Of a stretch of 64,000 nt of DNA, positions 35,790-45,234 are shown piece by piece. The notes beneath the pieces were generated by a model, which saw nothing but the letters and a program-made list of their open reading frames with translations, was not told where the DNA came from and ran no database searches. The position numbers and the translations under genes were made by a program. The stretch's first letter is position 1. Each line of letters begins with the position of its first letter. This DNA comes from Tenacibaculum larymnensis. Lineage in GTDB: Bacteria > Bacteroidota > Bacteroidia > Flavobacteriales > Flavobacteriaceae. The DNA lies in assembly GCF_028829235.1 (NCBI RefSeq), contig NZ_JAIWJY010000004.1:248001-312000 (forward strand), read 5' to 3'.

Positions 35790-37340
35790 ATGATGAGAAA
35801 CATACATATTCTTTGGGTAGATGACGAAATAGATTTATTAAAACCACATATATTATTTTTAGAAAAAAAAGATTATAAAGTTACAACCTGCACCAATGGT
35901 ACTGATGCTATTGACTTGGTTAGTGAAAATAATTTTGATATTGTTTTTTTAGATGAAAACATGCCTGGTATTACAGGCTTGGAAACACTTTCTGATATCA
36001 AACAAAAAAACACAAACCTCCCTGTGGTTATGATTACCAAAAGTGAGGAAGAGTATCTTATGGAGGAAGCTATTGGTTCTAAGATTGCAGACTACTTAAT
36101 TAAGCCAGTGAATCCTAATCAAATATTATTGAGTTTAAAAAAGAATTTAGACCACTCTCGTTTAATTTCTGAAAAAACTACATCAAGTTACCAACAAGAA
36201 TTCAGAAAAATCTCTATGGATTTAGCTATGGTAAATTCTTATGAGGAATGGGCTGAACTATATAAAAAACTAGTTCATTGGGAGCTTGAATTAGAAAATA
36301 TTAATGACACTGGAATGTTAGAGATTTTAGAGTCTCAAAAATCTGAAGCTAACTCACAATTTTTTAAATTCATTAAAAAGAATTACCAACACTGGTTAAC
36401 TGGAGATGATAAACCTACATTTTCGCACACACTTTTTAAAGATTACATAGTACCAAACTTATCAAAAAACCAAGGTGTTTTATGGGTAGTAATTGACAAC
36501 CTTCGTTATGACCAATACAGGGTTTTAGAACCTTTTATCAATAATTATTTTAAAAAGGAAGAGGAATATTCATACTACAGTATTTTACCTACAGCTACTC
36601 AATATGCTCGTAATGCTATATTCTCTGGCTTAATGCCCTCTGAAATGGAAAAAAGACATCCAAATTATTGGAAAAATGATATTGATGAAGGTGGTAAAAA
36701 CTTATTTGAAGCTGATTTTTTAGAAGAGCAAATCAAACGTTTAGGACTGAATATTACACATGAATATTACAAAATAGTTTCTTTAAAAAGTGGAAAAGAT
36801 TTAGCTGATAATTATAACGGAACGCGACAAAATGACCTTACAGCTGTAGTATACAACTTTGTTGATATGCTTTCACATGCTAAGACTGAAATGGAAGTTA
36901 TCAAGGAGCTGGCTGGTGACGATAAAGCCTATCGATCTTTAACTGTAAGCTGGTTCAAAAACTCTCCTCTTTATGATATTATTCAAAAGGCTCAAAAATT
37001 AGGACAAAAGTTAATCATTACAACCGATCATGGTACTATAAACTGTAAGCACCCTACTAAAGTTATTGGTGATAAGAACATTAGTTCTAACTTACGATAT
37101 AAAACTGGTAGAAGTTTGAGTTATGAAGACAAAGATGTATACGCGGTTAAAAACCCAAAAGATATTTTCTTGCCCTCAGTAGCTATTAACAGTCCTTTTA
37201 TATTTACAAAAGAAGATCTGTTTTTTGCTTACCCAAACAATTATAATCATTTTGTAAAGTATTATAAAAACACTTATCAACATGGAGGAATTTCACTGGA
37301 AGAGATGATTATTCCTTGTGCTGTTTATAATCCAAAATAG
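35790..37340 (+). CDS. porX: T9SS response regulator PorX (receiver plus PglZ/phosphatase-like domain)
   Basis: About 516 residues. The receiver domain (1-120) starts HILWVDDEIDLL, carries the phospho-acceptor Asp in IVFLDENMPG (near residue 55) and Lys in VVMITKSEE. After a helical linker, the C-terminal alkaline-phosphatase-like domain shows VVIDNLRYDQYR, TATQYARNAIFSGLMPSE with the Thr nucleophile, and ITTDHGTINCKHP with metal ligands. PorX, with sensor PorY and sigma factor SigP, controls type IX secretion genes in Bacteroidota, and hydrolyses cyclic and linear oligonucleotides in other species. The TTG-initiated extension to 35781 is unlikely; ATG at 35790 is used. Confidence 0.95.
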   Translation: MMRNIHILWVDDEIDLLKPHILFLEKKDYKVTTCTNGTDAIDLVSENNFDIVFLDENMPGITGLETLSDIKQKNTNLPVVMITKSEEEYLMEEAIGSKIADYLIKPVNPNQILLSLKKNLDHSRLISEKTTSSYQQEFRKISMDLAMVNSYEEWAELYKKLVHWELELENINDTGMLEILESQKSEANSQFFKFIKKNYQHWLTGDDKPTFSHTLFKDYIVPNLSKNQGVLWVVIDNLRYDQYRVLEPFINNYFKKEEEYSYYSILPTATQYARNAIFSGLMPSEMEKRHPNYWKNDIDEGGKNLFEADFLEEQIKRLGLNITHEYYKIVSLKSGKDLADNYNGTRQNDLTAVVYNFVDMLSHAKTEMEVIKELAGDDKAYRSLTVSWFKNSPLYDIIQKAQKLGQKLIITTDHGTINCKHPTKVIGDKNISSNLRYKTGRSLSYEDKDVYAVKNPKDIFLPSVAINSPFIFTKEDLFFAYPNNYNHFVKYYKNTYQHGGISLEEMIIPCAVYNPK

Positions 37341-37371
37341 CTTTTTAGCTTTTTTTAAAATTAGTGTTGAC

Positions 37372-37959
37372 ATGAAAATTAAGTTTCAGTTTCTATTATT
37401 TTTATCTTTTTTTGCTTGCTCCTACTCTTTAATAGCTCAAGAAAATAAACTTTCTACTGCTGCTTTAGAGCTGACAAAAAATAAAGTTACTTACGATCCT
37501 AGTTACTTCTCTATACCTTACCCTAAAGGAGATGTTCCAAAAGACAAAGGAGTTTGTACTGATGTTATTATTCGCGCCTATCGTAAATTAGGAGTAGATT
37601 TACAGCAAGAAGTTCATGAAGATATGAAAGCTAACTTTTCATTGTATCCTAAAATATGGGGACTTAAAAATACTGACACTAATATAGACCACAGAAGAGT
37701 ACCTAATTTAATGACCTTTTTTAAAAGAAAAGGAACTATTAAGAAGACTACTATAAATCCTAATAATTATTTACCTGGGGATATTGTTTGTTGGAGTTTA
37801 GGAGGAGGGTTAACTCATATTGGGATAGTTTCATCTAAAAAATCACCAACCAATAATCAACAATACTTGATAGTACATAACATTGGAGCTGGTCAAGTTT
37901 TAGAAGATTGTTTATTCAATTTTAAAATTATTGGTCATTATAGCTATAAGAACAAATAA
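37372..37959 (+). CDS. DUF1287-family secreted protein (YiiX/NlpC-like)
   Basis: About 195 residues. Starting at 37372 gives a clear signal peptide (MKIKFQFLLFLSFFACSYSLIAQ); the longer frame from 37318 lies in the porX end and is not used. The DUF1287 core reads YDPSYFSIPYPKGDVP, GVCTDVIIRAYRKLGVDLQ with the Cys of the cysteine-peptidase-like fold, VHEDMKANFSLYP, LPGDIVCWSLGGGLTHIGIV with the His, and LIVHNIGAGQ. Family members are probably cell-wall or amide hydrolases acting in the periplasm; the substrate is unknown. It follows porX by 31 bp. Confidence 0.88.
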   Translation: MKIKFQFLLFLSFFACSYSLIAQENKLSTAALELTKNKVTYDPSYFSIPYPKGDVPKDKGVCTDVIIRAYRKLGVDLQQEVHEDMKANFSLYPKIWGLKNTDTNIDHRRVPNLMTFFKRKGTIKKTTINPNNYLPGDIVCWSLGGGLTHIGIVSSKKSPTNNQQYLIVHNIGAGQVLEDCLFNFKIIGHYSYKNK

Positions 37960-37986
37960 ACTATAGTAATTTACCATCTACTTCTT

Positions 37987-37994
37987 TATTTTTG
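37987..37994 (+). promoter_or_regulatory. -7 box before tsaE
   Basis: TATTTTTG matches TAnnTTTG and overlaps the upstream in-frame TTG at 37992, favouring the ATG at 38001 as the real start. Confidence 0.6.
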
Positions 37995-38000
37995 CTACTT

Positions 38001-38414
38001 ATGAACAGAGATTATTCACTAAACGAATTAACAGCTGTAGCTGAAGAAATCATAGCTACTACCCAACATAAAATTCTACTTTTTTATGGAGAAATGGGCG
38101 TTGGTAAAACAACTTTAATAAAAGAAATATGTAAAGTTTTGGGTGTAGAAGATATTGCCCACTCTCCTACTTTTTCACTAGTTAATGAGTATAAGACTTC
38201 CTCTAACGAAACAGTATATCATTTTGATTTTTACCGTATTGAAAAAGAAGAAGAAGCGTATGACATGGGTGTTGAAGATTATTTATATAGTAATAATTGG
38301 TGTTTAGTTGAGTGGCCTGAAAATGTTAAAAATTTACTACCTTTAGATACTGTTTCAATATCAATTAGTTTGCTAGAAAACGGGCAACGAAACATTCAAT
38401 TAAAAACTAACTAA
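38001..38414 (+). CDS. tsaE: tRNA t6A-modification ATPase TsaE
   Basis: A 137-residue P-loop protein needed with TsaB, TsaC and TsaD to make t6A37 on ANN-decoding tRNAs. Walker A GEMGVGKTTLIKEI is at about 29-42, followed by SPTFSLVNEY and the HFDFYRIEKEEEAYDMG block. TsaC (Sua5-type) is encoded 22 kb away at 59912-60469. The start at 38001 is chosen because the promoter box covers the longer frame. The next gene, ald, begins 7 bp after its stop, so they are likely co-transcribed. Confidence 0.94.
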   Translation: MNRDYSLNELTAVAEEIIATTQHKILLFYGEMGVGKTTLIKEICKVLGVEDIAHSPTFSLVNEYKTSSNETVYHFDFYRIEKEEEAYDMGVEDYLYSNNWCLVEWPENVKNLLPLDTVSISISLLENGQRNIQLKTN

Positions 38415-38421
38415 ATTTTAG

Positions 38422-39618
38422 ATGGGTTCTATTTCACCTTTTACCAAAGAGCAGTTAATGCCACAAACCGAAATGCTTGAAATTAAAAAGCAAAAAGGAG
38501 ATTTATTTATAGGTTTACCAAAAGAAACTCATTTTGAAGAAAAACGAATTAGTTTGTCTCCCGATGCAGTTGCTGCATTAGTCGCTCACGGACATAGGAT
38601 TGTGATTGAGACTGGTGCTGGTGATGGAGCTAATTACAGTGATCAAGAATATTCAGATGCTGGAGCTAAGATATCGTACGATGTTAAAGAAGCTTTTGCT
38701 TGTAATATTGTATTAAAGGTAGAGCCACCATCTTTAGAAGAAATTAAAATGTTAAACCCACAAACGGTTTTAATTTCTGCTCTACAATTAAAAACACAAG
38801 ACAAAAAATATTTTGAAGCACTTGCTAAAAAAAGAGTAACAGCAATTGCTTTTGACTATATTAAAGATGAGCATGGCGTATTTCCTATTGTAAAATCATT
38901 AAGTGAAATTGCAGGAATCGCTTCTATGCACATTGCTGCAGAGCTTATGACAGCTTCTAATGGAGGAAATGGCTTACTGCTAGGTAATATAGGAGGTGTT
39001 CCTCCTACTGATGTAGTAATTCTAGGAGCAGGAACTGTTGGAGAATTTGCTGCTAAAACAGCCATAGGTTTAGGAGCGCGAGTAAAAGTTTTTGATAACT
39101 CAATAACTAAGCTCCGTAACTTACAGTCGTGTGTACAAGCACCTATTTACACTTCAACTATCCAACCTAAAACCTTACAAAAAGCTTTAATGCGATGTGA
39201 TGTTGCTATTGGGGCTATTAGAGGAAAAGATCGCTCTCCTGTAGTTGTTACCGAAGAAATGATTGAACAAATGAAAGATGGAGCTGTTATTGTTGATGTA
39301 AGTATTGATAGAGGTGGTTGTTTTGAAACCTCTCAAGTTACTACACATAGTAAGCCTACATTCGCTAACCATGGAGTAATTCATTATTGTGTTCCTAATA
39401 TTCCTTCAAGGTATTCTAGAACCGCTTCTGTATCTATCAGTAATATATTTACACCTTATTTATTAGAAATTGCTGAAGAAGGAGGTTTTGAAAATGCTGC
39501 TCGTTTTGATAAAAGTTTACGTAATGGAATGTATTTTTATCATGGAATTTTAACCAATAAAACTGTAGCAGACTGGTTTGACCTTCCTTACAGAGATATT
39601 AATTTATTGATTTTATAG
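38422..39618 (+). CDS. ald: Alanine dehydrogenase
   Basis: A 398-residue NAD-dependent enzyme that deaminates alanine to pyruvate or runs in reverse. It shows IGLPKETHFEEKRISLSP (early substrate-binding Lys/Arg), the Rossmann fold GGVPPTDVVILGAGTVGEFAA (about 192-212), and a C-terminal SRYSRTASVSISN region. The length is somewhat above the 370-residue norm because of an N-terminal extension of about 25 residues common in Flavobacteriaceae. Related NAD(P) transhydrogenase alpha subunits are excluded by the absence of a membrane domain. Confidence 0.9.
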   Translation: MGSISPFTKEQLMPQTEMLEIKKQKGDLFIGLPKETHFEEKRISLSPDAVAALVAHGHRIVIETGAGDGANYSDQEYSDAGAKISYDVKEAFACNIVLKVEPPSLEEIKMLNPQTVLISALQLKTQDKKYFEALAKKRVTAIAFDYIKDEHGVFPIVKSLSEIAGIASMHIAAELMTASNGGNGLLLGNIGGVPPTDVVILGAGTVGEFAAKTAIGLGARVKVFDNSITKLRNLQSCVQAPIYTSTIQPKTLQKALMRCDVAIGAIRGKDRSPVVVTEEMIEQMKDGAVIVDVSIDRGGCFETSQVTTHSKPTFANHGVIHYCVPNIPSRYSRTASVSISNIFTPYLLEIAEEGGFENAARFDKSLRNGMYFYHGILTNKTVADWFDLPYRDINLLIL

Positions 39619-39638
39619 TTCTATTTTACTTACTTTTG
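39607..39638 (+). promoter_or_regulatory. Promoter of the DUF4258-like gene
   Basis: TTG at 39607-39609, 21-bp spacer, TACTTTTG at 39631-39638. Both elements match the Bacteroidota consensus, and the ATG follows at 39657. Confidence 0.75.
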
Positions 39639-39656
39639 CACTTCAATTTTTAAATT

Positions 39657-40028
39657 ATGCAGTGGTTAAAACGTGTTGGTTATTATTTAATAGGAATTGC
39701 CCTAGGTAGTTTAGTTGTTCTTTTTATTTGGAAAGGTAAAGATGTTTCTTTTGACTATGGAATGGACGCTCGTACTTTAAAAACAATTAGAATTAAAAAG
39801 CGTTTGTTTTCTGATAATGCTCAGCAAATATTAGCAACTTCTAAAATTGATACTGCTACTATTTCTACTATTTTAAATCATGGAGATGTAAATTTTGGAA
39901 AAAGCAAACCTCGTTTAAAACCTTGTGCGGAGTATTTTATTACTGGGAAAGATAGTTTAAATCATATCGATTTGTATGTTATACGTTGTGATTCAACCGC
40001 TACAATTGATAAAATTACTATTAACTAG
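39657..40028 (+). CDS. Small membrane-anchored protein, probably DUF4258
   Basis: A 123-residue protein with one N-terminal membrane segment (GYYLIGIALGSLVVLFIW, about 8-25) and a small C-terminal domain of about 90 residues outside. The TISTILNHGDVNFGKSKPR and CAEYFITGKD blocks resemble DUF4258, whose members often follow ald in Flavobacteriaceae. No function is known. It has its own promoter and its end overlaps the convergent YdeI-like gene by 4 bp. The family assignment is moderate. Confidence 0.6.
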   Translation: MQWLKRVGYYLIGIALGSLVVLFIWKGKDVSFDYGMDARTLKTIRIKKRLFSDNAQQILATSKIDTATISTILNHGDVNFGKSKPRLKPCAEYFITGKDSLNHIDLYVIRCDSTATIDKITIN

Positions 40029-40618
40029 CAGTTTTTATACTTATCATACAAGCCTATTCCGTTTAATATCATTGGAATTATTTTTTCAAGTCTTTTTTCT
40101 TTCGTAGCTTCTCTCTTAGCCTCGGATATATAATCGGTAAACTCCCTTTGTTTACTTAAAATAAGTCGACTGAAAGCTTCTTTTAGTCTATCATTTCTAT
40201 CTAGCTCTAACTGTAATTTTTCTGGAATAACTATAGGTTTGATATTCTTTTTAGGTTTTAACTCTTTTCCTTCTTCTGAGTTTTTAATAGCCTCTAATAC
40301 ATATTGTTTTATCAATACTATATTAATCTCATCCAATTGATTAAATCTCCATTGACGCATTGCTTGTGTTTTTCCTTCTTGAGCATTTTCCAATACTTCT
40401 TCTTTATCAGTTAAAAAGCAACCTTGAAAAAACCATAAGCCACAATAATTTTTAAAAGCAGATAAACCAACTATATTTTTACCTTTATACACATAAACAG
40501 GAGCTCCCCACTTAATGGTTTCATCTACAGGGAGATCTAAAAAAACAGAACGCAAGAGATTTAACTCTTGCGTCCAATTACTTTTATCTTCTATATATTC
40601 TGATACTCTAGGATTCAT
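40025..40618 (-). CDS. YdeI/OmpD-associated family protein (DUF1801 plus OmdA end)
   Basis: A 197-residue cytoplasmic protein. The N-terminal part (about 10-105) is a DUF1801/YdhG-type domain with DETIKWGAPVYVYKGKNIV and CGLWFFQGCFL; the C-terminal part (about 130-195) has KLQLELDRNDRLKEAFSRL and YISEAKREATKEKRLEKI, typical of the OmdA/YdeI helix-rich end. Members are linked to stress tolerance in other bacteria, with no clear mechanism. It is monocistronic. The identification is good and the role open. Confidence 0.85.
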   Translation of the reverse strand: MNPRVSEYIEDKSNWTQELNLLRSVFLDLPVDETIKWGAPVYVYKGKNIVGLSAFKNYCGLWFFQGCFLTDKEEVLENAQEGKTQAMRQWRFNQLDEINIVLIKQYVLEAIKNSEEGKELKPKKNIKPIVIPEKLQLELDRNDRLKEAFSRLILSKQREFTDYISEAKREATKEKRLEKIIPMILNGIGLYDKYKNC

Positions 40619-40692
40619 TTTGCTATTTATTCTTCTAAAAACATCTTCCAGCTTACACCAAACTTACCTATTAGTATATTACTTAGTTATTT

Positions 40693-42888
40693 TTAGTTAG
40701 CTATTTCACTTGTAAATTTAATACGCATTAATCGCAATTCATCATCATCATAATCTCCATCAAACTCATCTAAGGCTTCTTGAATTTTATCAGTTTCAGC
40801 TTCCATAAAATAATCATGGATTTCTTCCTGTTGATCTTCATCAAGTAAGTCATCTACAGCATAATCGATATTTAACTTAGTTCCAGAAAATACAATAGCC
40901 TCCATTTCTTTTATCAACTCAGACATTTCTAAACCTTTAGATTTTGCGATATCTTCTAGAGGTAATTTTCTATCTGTATTTTGAATGATATAAAGTTTTA
41001 ATCCAGAATTTACTCCTGTACTCTTAACTATTAAATCATCAGGACGCATAATTTCATTGTCTTCCACATATTTTGAAATGAGTGCAACGAAATCTTTACC
41101 GTATTTTTTAGCTTTACCCTCTCCAACACCATGAACTTTTGCTAATTCATCTAATGTTACAGGGTATTTTAATGCCATATCATCTAAAGATGGATCTTGA
41201 AAAACAGCAAAAGGCGGTACTCCTAAACGTTTTCCTACAGTTTTCCTTAAATCTTTCAACATCGCTACCAACTTATCATCTACTCCTCCTGCAGACTTTT
41301 CATTAGTAATAATAGTACCATCATCCGCTGTCTTATAAACATGATTTTCTGTCATCATAAATGATGATGGATTTTTTATAAACTCTTTACCTTCTTTAGT
41401 TAGCTTTAATACACCATACTGTTCTATTTCTTTCTTAATTAAATCCGCCACTAGTACTTGACGAATTAAAGCCATCCAGTAATGATTGTCTTTTGCTTTA
41501 CCAACACCAAAAAAAGGTTGAATATTTGTTTTGTGAGACTTTAACAATGCATTTTCTTTACCTATTATTGTATTTACAATTTCTTTAGGCTTATACATTT
41601 CGCTAGTATCTCTAATAACAGAAAGTAAGGTTACTACTTCATCTTTTGCTTCGTGCTTTTTCTTAGGATTTCGCATATTGTCATCCATATCAGCACCTTC
41701 TCCATTTACTTCATCAAATTCTTCTCCAAAATAGTGAAGTAAGTATTTACGCCTGTTCATTGACGTTTCTGCATACCCAACAACTTCTTGTAAAAGAGCA
41801 TGCCCTACTTCTTGTTCTGCTACTGGCTTGTTAGCCATGAATTTTTCAAGCTTTTCAATATCTTTATATGAGTAAAAAGTTAAACAATAACCTTCTCCTC
41901 CATCACGACCAGCTCTACCTGTTTCTTGATAATAACTCTCTAAACTTTTAGGAATGTCATGGTGTATTACAAAACGAACATCAGGTTTATCAATCCCCAT
42001 ACCGAAAGCAATTGTAGCTACTACAACATCACAATCTTCCATCAAAAACATGTCTTGATGCTTAACACGTGTTTTTGCATCTAATCCTGCATGGTAAGGA
42101 ACTGCATTTATTCCGTTCACTTGTAAAATTTGAGCTATTTCTTCTACTTTTTTACGACTTAAACAGTATATGATTCCAGATTTTCCTATTCGTTGTTTTA
42201 TAAAGCGAATTATATCTTTTTCTACCTCTTTAGTCTTTGGTCTAACTTCGTAGAATAAATTTGATCTGTTAAAAGATGCTTTAAATACATTCGCATCCGT
42301 CATTCCAAGAGTTTTAAGAATATCCTCTTGTACTTTTTCTGTTGCGGTTGCTGTTAAACCAATAATTGGTACATTATCAATCTGCTTAATAATATTTCTT
42401 AGATTTCTGTATTCAGGCCTAAAATCGTGCCCCCATTCAGAAATACAGTGTGCTTCATCAATCGCTACAAACGATATTTTTTGTTTCCTAAGGAACTCAG
42501 CATATTCTTCTTTTATTAAAGATTCAGGAGCTACATACAATAATTTTGTAATTCCCGATTCAATATCTGATTTTACCTGAGCAATCTCCGATTTGTTTAA
42601 CGAAGAGTTTAATACATGGGCTATCCCATGGTTTTCAGAAATTCCTCTAATGGCATCTACTTGATTTTTCATTAAGGCAATTAATGGTGATACCACAATT
42701 GCTGTACCTTCCTTCATTAAGGCAGGTAATTGATAACATAGCGACTTACCACCACCAGTAGGCATAATAACAAATGTGTTTTTATTTGCTAACACACTGT
42801 TAACTACATCTTCTTGTAGCCCTTTAAACTGGTTAAATCCGAAGATTTTTTTTAATGATCCATATAAATCCGTCTGCTCTTTATTCAT
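40693..42888 (-). CDS. recQ: ATP-dependent DNA helicase RecQ
   Basis: A 731-residue 3'-5' helicase for recombination and fork repair. It carries Walker A MPTGGGKSLCYQLPA (about 42-56), DEAH in AIDEAHCISEWGHDFRPEY with the RecQ aromatic loop, motif VI YYQETGRAGRDG, the RQC winged-helix region (about 410-510), and an HRDC domain (about 555-630) with FAVFQDPSLDDMA. A tail of about 100 acidic residues follows. The zinc-cysteine pattern usually found before the winged helix is absent, as in many Bacteroidota RecQ. It is divergent from kdsD. Confidence 0.93.
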   Translation of the reverse strand: MNKEQTDLYGSLKKIFGFNQFKGLQEDVVNSVLANKNTFVIMPTGGGKSLCYQLPALMKEGTAIVVSPLIALMKNQVDAIRGISENHGIAHVLNSSLNKSEIAQVKSDIESGITKLLYVAPESLIKEEYAEFLRKQKISFVAIDEAHCISEWGHDFRPEYRNLRNIIKQIDNVPIIGLTATATEKVQEDILKTLGMTDANVFKASFNRSNLFYEVRPKTKEVEKDIIRFIKQRIGKSGIIYCLSRKKVEEIAQILQVNGINAVPYHAGLDAKTRVKHQDMFLMEDCDVVVATIAFGMGIDKPDVRFVIHHDIPKSLESYYQETGRAGRDGGEGYCLTFYSYKDIEKLEKFMANKPVAEQEVGHALLQEVVGYAETSMNRRKYLLHYFGEEFDEVNGEGADMDDNMRNPKKKHEAKDEVVTLLSVIRDTSEMYKPKEIVNTIIGKENALLKSHKTNIQPFFGVGKAKDNHYWMALIRQVLVADLIKKEIEQYGVLKLTKEGKEFIKNPSSFMMTENHVYKTADDGTIITNEKSAGGVDDKLVAMLKDLRKTVGKRLGVPPFAVFQDPSLDDMALKYPVTLDELAKVHGVGEGKAKKYGKDFVALISKYVEDNEIMRPDDLIVKSTGVNSGLKLYIIQNTDRKLPLEDIAKSKGLEMSELIKEMEAIVFSGTKLNIDYAVDDLLDEDQQEEIHDYFMEAETDKIQEALDEFDGDYDDDELRLMRIKFTSEIAN

Positions 42889-43034
42889 CTTCTAATATCA
42901 AAAATTAAAAACGAGAACTAATTTACAAAAATTCCCAACAATACATAACGTAAACTTTCTTTTTATTAAAAAAGATTTTCTTCTCAAATATTCCTATTTT
43001 TACACTTTAAAAATATACTTAAAACTTTTTTAAC

Positions 43035-44003
43035 TTGAAAGACGCAAACGCTATTCTCTCAACCGCAAAAGATACTATTCTTTTAGAAAGTAATGCTATT
43101 GCTAATTTAGCAAATTTATTAAATAGCTCGTTTACGGACGCTGTTAATTTTATATTTAATTCAAAAGGGCGTGTTATTGTAACTGGTATTGGAAAAAGTG
43201 CCAATATTGCTACTAAAATGGTAGCTACTTTTAACTCAACAGGTACACCTGCTGTTTTTATGCATGCTGCTGATGCTATACATGGTGATTTAGGTAATGT
43301 GCAGGATGATGATGTGGTGATTTGTATTTCTAAAAGTGGGAATACTCCTGAAATAAAAGTGTTGGTACCTTTAATTAAAAACTATAACAATAAAATTATA
43401 GCTATAACAGGAAACCCTGATTCTTTCTTAGGAAAAAATGCCGACTTCCTTTTAAATTCTTTTGTAGATAAAGAGGCTTGTCCTAACAACTTAGCTCCTA
43501 CAACAAGTACTACAGCTCAATTAGTTTTAGGGGACGCTTTAGCCGTTTGTTTATTAGAATTAAGAGGTTTTACTAGTAGTGATTTTGCAAAATATCACCC
43601 TGGAGGAGCTTTAGGAAAACGTCTGTATTTAAGAGTTTCTGATCTTATTAAAAATAATGAATTACCAAAAGTAAAAAGTACAGATAAAGTTACTCAAGTA
43701 ATTGTTGAAATATCAGAAAAACGCTTAGGTGTAACTGCCGTTGTTGATAATGATAAAATTGCAGGAATTATTACCGATGGAGATATTCGTAGAATGCTAA
43801 GTAAAACGACAAAAATAGACGAGCTTACTGCTGCTGATATTATGAGTACTACCCCAAAGACAATAGACGTAGATGCTATGGCTGTTGAAGCTTTAGATAC
43901 TTTAGAAAACAACAATATTACCCAAATTTTAGTTACTGATGCAGACAACAATTATGTAGGTGTGGTACACTTACATGATTTAATTAAAGAAGGAATATTT
44001 TAA
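43035..44003 (+). CDS. kdsD: Arabinose-5-phosphate isomerase (KdsD/KpsF family)
   Basis: A 322-residue enzyme that isomerises ribulose-5-phosphate to arabinose-5-phosphate, precursor of the LPS sugar Kdo. The SIS domain (about 30-180) shows GRVIVTGIGKSANIA, SGNTPEIK and NLAPTTSTTAQLVLGDALA; two CBS repeats follow (about 205-322) with ITDGDIRRML and GVVHLHDLIKEG. The reading frame must start with TTG at 43035 because the only upstream codons lack ATG and the next internal ATG would remove the SIS strand. It precedes tatC by 1 bp. Confidence 0.93.
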   Translation: MKDANAILSTAKDTILLESNAIANLANLLNSSFTDAVNFIFNSKGRVIVTGIGKSANIATKMVATFNSTGTPAVFMHAADAIHGDLGNVQDDDVVICISKSGNTPEIKVLVPLIKNYNNKIIAITGNPDSFLGKNADFLLNSFVDKEACPNNLAPTTSTTAQLVLGDALAVCLLELRGFTSSDFAKYHPGGALGKRLYLRVSDLIKNNELPKVKSTDKVTQVIVEISEKRLGVTAVVDNDKIAGIITDGDIRRMLSKTTKIDELTAADIMSTTPKTIDVDAMAVEALDTLENNNITQILVTDADNNYVGVVHLHDLIKEGIF

Positions 44004-44004
44004 G

Positions 44005-44826
44005 ATGGCAGAAAAGGAAATGTCTTTTTTAGACCATCTTGAAGAACTAAGATGGCATTTAGTAAGGAGTTTTGTAGCTATTTTTGTAGTAGCAATCGTC
44101 ATTTTTGCAAACATTAATTTTGTTTTTAATGAGATTCTTTTAGCTCATTTAAAGCCTGATTTTGCAACGTATCAATTCTTTTGTAAAGTATTTTCTTCTA
44201 TTGGAATTGATAGTAGTTTTTGTACGATTAAATTTAAACAAACACTTCAAGCCTTAAATCCTACTCAACAATTAATGACAGGAATTTGGTCTTCTCTAAT
44301 TTTAGGGTTTGTAGTTGCTTTTCCTTATATTTTATGGGAGTTTTGGCGATTTATAGCTCCTGGGTTGCATGAAAACGAAAAGAAAAAATCAAAAGGCTTT
44401 ATTTTCACCTCTTCTTTTCTGTTCTTTCTAGGTATTTTATTTAGCTATTATGTTATTTTACCAATGTCTGTATACTTCTTTTACAACTTTGAAATATCAG
44501 ACGCTATACAAAACAATTTTAAGTTAGAGGCTTACATTAGCCTTATTACAAATACATTATTGGGTGTTGCTATATTTTTTGAACTTCCCGTAGTTATTTT
44601 CTTCCTAACTAAAATAGGATTAATTACACCAGAGTTTTTACGAAAATATCGTAAACATGCATTAGTCGTGGTATTGGTATTATCTGCTATTATTACTCCA
44701 CCAGATGTGGCTAGTCAAGTAATTGTATCAGTGCCTATCATGATTTTATATGAAATGAGTATTTATGTATCAAAATTTGTCTTAAAACAACAACAAAAGA
44801 ATGTCACAAAAAGTCCAAGAGTTTAA
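44005..44826 (+). CDS. tatC: Sec-independent translocase subunit TatC
   Basis: A 273-residue inner-membrane protein that recognises twin-arginine signal peptides and exports folded proteins. It starts EMSFLDHLEELRWHLVRSF, the TatC N-terminal signature, and has six hydrophobic segments, with PFILWEFWRFIAPGL-type sequence (FPYILWEFWRFIAPGL) around 110-126 and the conserved FFELPV motif later. TatA is not adjacent. It starts 1 bp after kdsD and overlaps the next gene by 26 bp, so the three are one transcript. Confidence 0.95.
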   Translation: MAEKEMSFLDHLEELRWHLVRSFVAIFVVAIVIFANINFVFNEILLAHLKPDFATYQFFCKVFSSIGIDSSFCTIKFKQTLQALNPTQQLMTGIWSSLILGFVVAFPYILWEFWRFIAPGLHENEKKKSKGFIFTSSFLFFLGILFSYYVILPMSVYFFYNFEISDAIQNNFKLEAYISLITNTLLGVAIFFELPVVIFFLTKIGLITPEFLRKYRKHALVVVLVLSAIITPPDVASQVIVSVPIMILYEMSIYVSKFVLKQQQKNVTKSPRV

Positions 44827-45148
44827 CGACTACCGTGCTAAAATGAACGAAAAGATTTTAGCATCAGATAATAAAGTAATCAAACGTATTTTTAACTTAG
44901 ACACCAATGCTTTTACTGAAGGGCATTTACCTGTTAAAACTAAAGAATTACTAGGTTTAGTAGCATCTGCAGTATTACGTTGTGATGACTGTATTGCTTA
45001 TCATTTAAAAACAGCCCACCAAAATGGTGTTACCAAAGAAGAAATGATGGAAACTATGAGTATTGCCACATTAGTAGGTGGAACTATTTTAATTCCTCAT
45101 TTACGAAGAGCTGTAGAGTTTTGGGAAGCATTAGAAAACGAAGCTTAA
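44801..45148 (+). CDS. Carboxymuconolactone decarboxylase / AhpD-family protein
   Basis: A 115-residue helical protein. The AhpD-type motif appears as ASAVLRCDDCIAYHLKTAHQNG, with the CxxC pair (Cys-Asp-Asp-Cys) and downstream His that in related proteins form a peroxide-reducing centre. ELLGLVASAVL and EMMETMSIATLVGG complete the family pattern. It probably reduces peroxides or acts on small molecules; this is inference. Its start lies within the end of tatC (26-bp overlap), a strong sign of coupling. Confidence 0.88.
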   Translation: MSQKVQEFNDYRAKMNEKILASDNKVIKRIFNLDTNAFTEGHLPVKTKELLGLVASAVLRCDDCIAYHLKTAHQNGVTKEEMMETMSIATLVGGTILIPHLRRAVEFWEALENEA

Positions 45149-45234
45149 TTTATACATATATTGATTTAAGAAGTTTTTAAGAAACAGTTTTGTTACTTTT
45201 ATACTTTAATCAATTCCATTTTCAACAATAATAA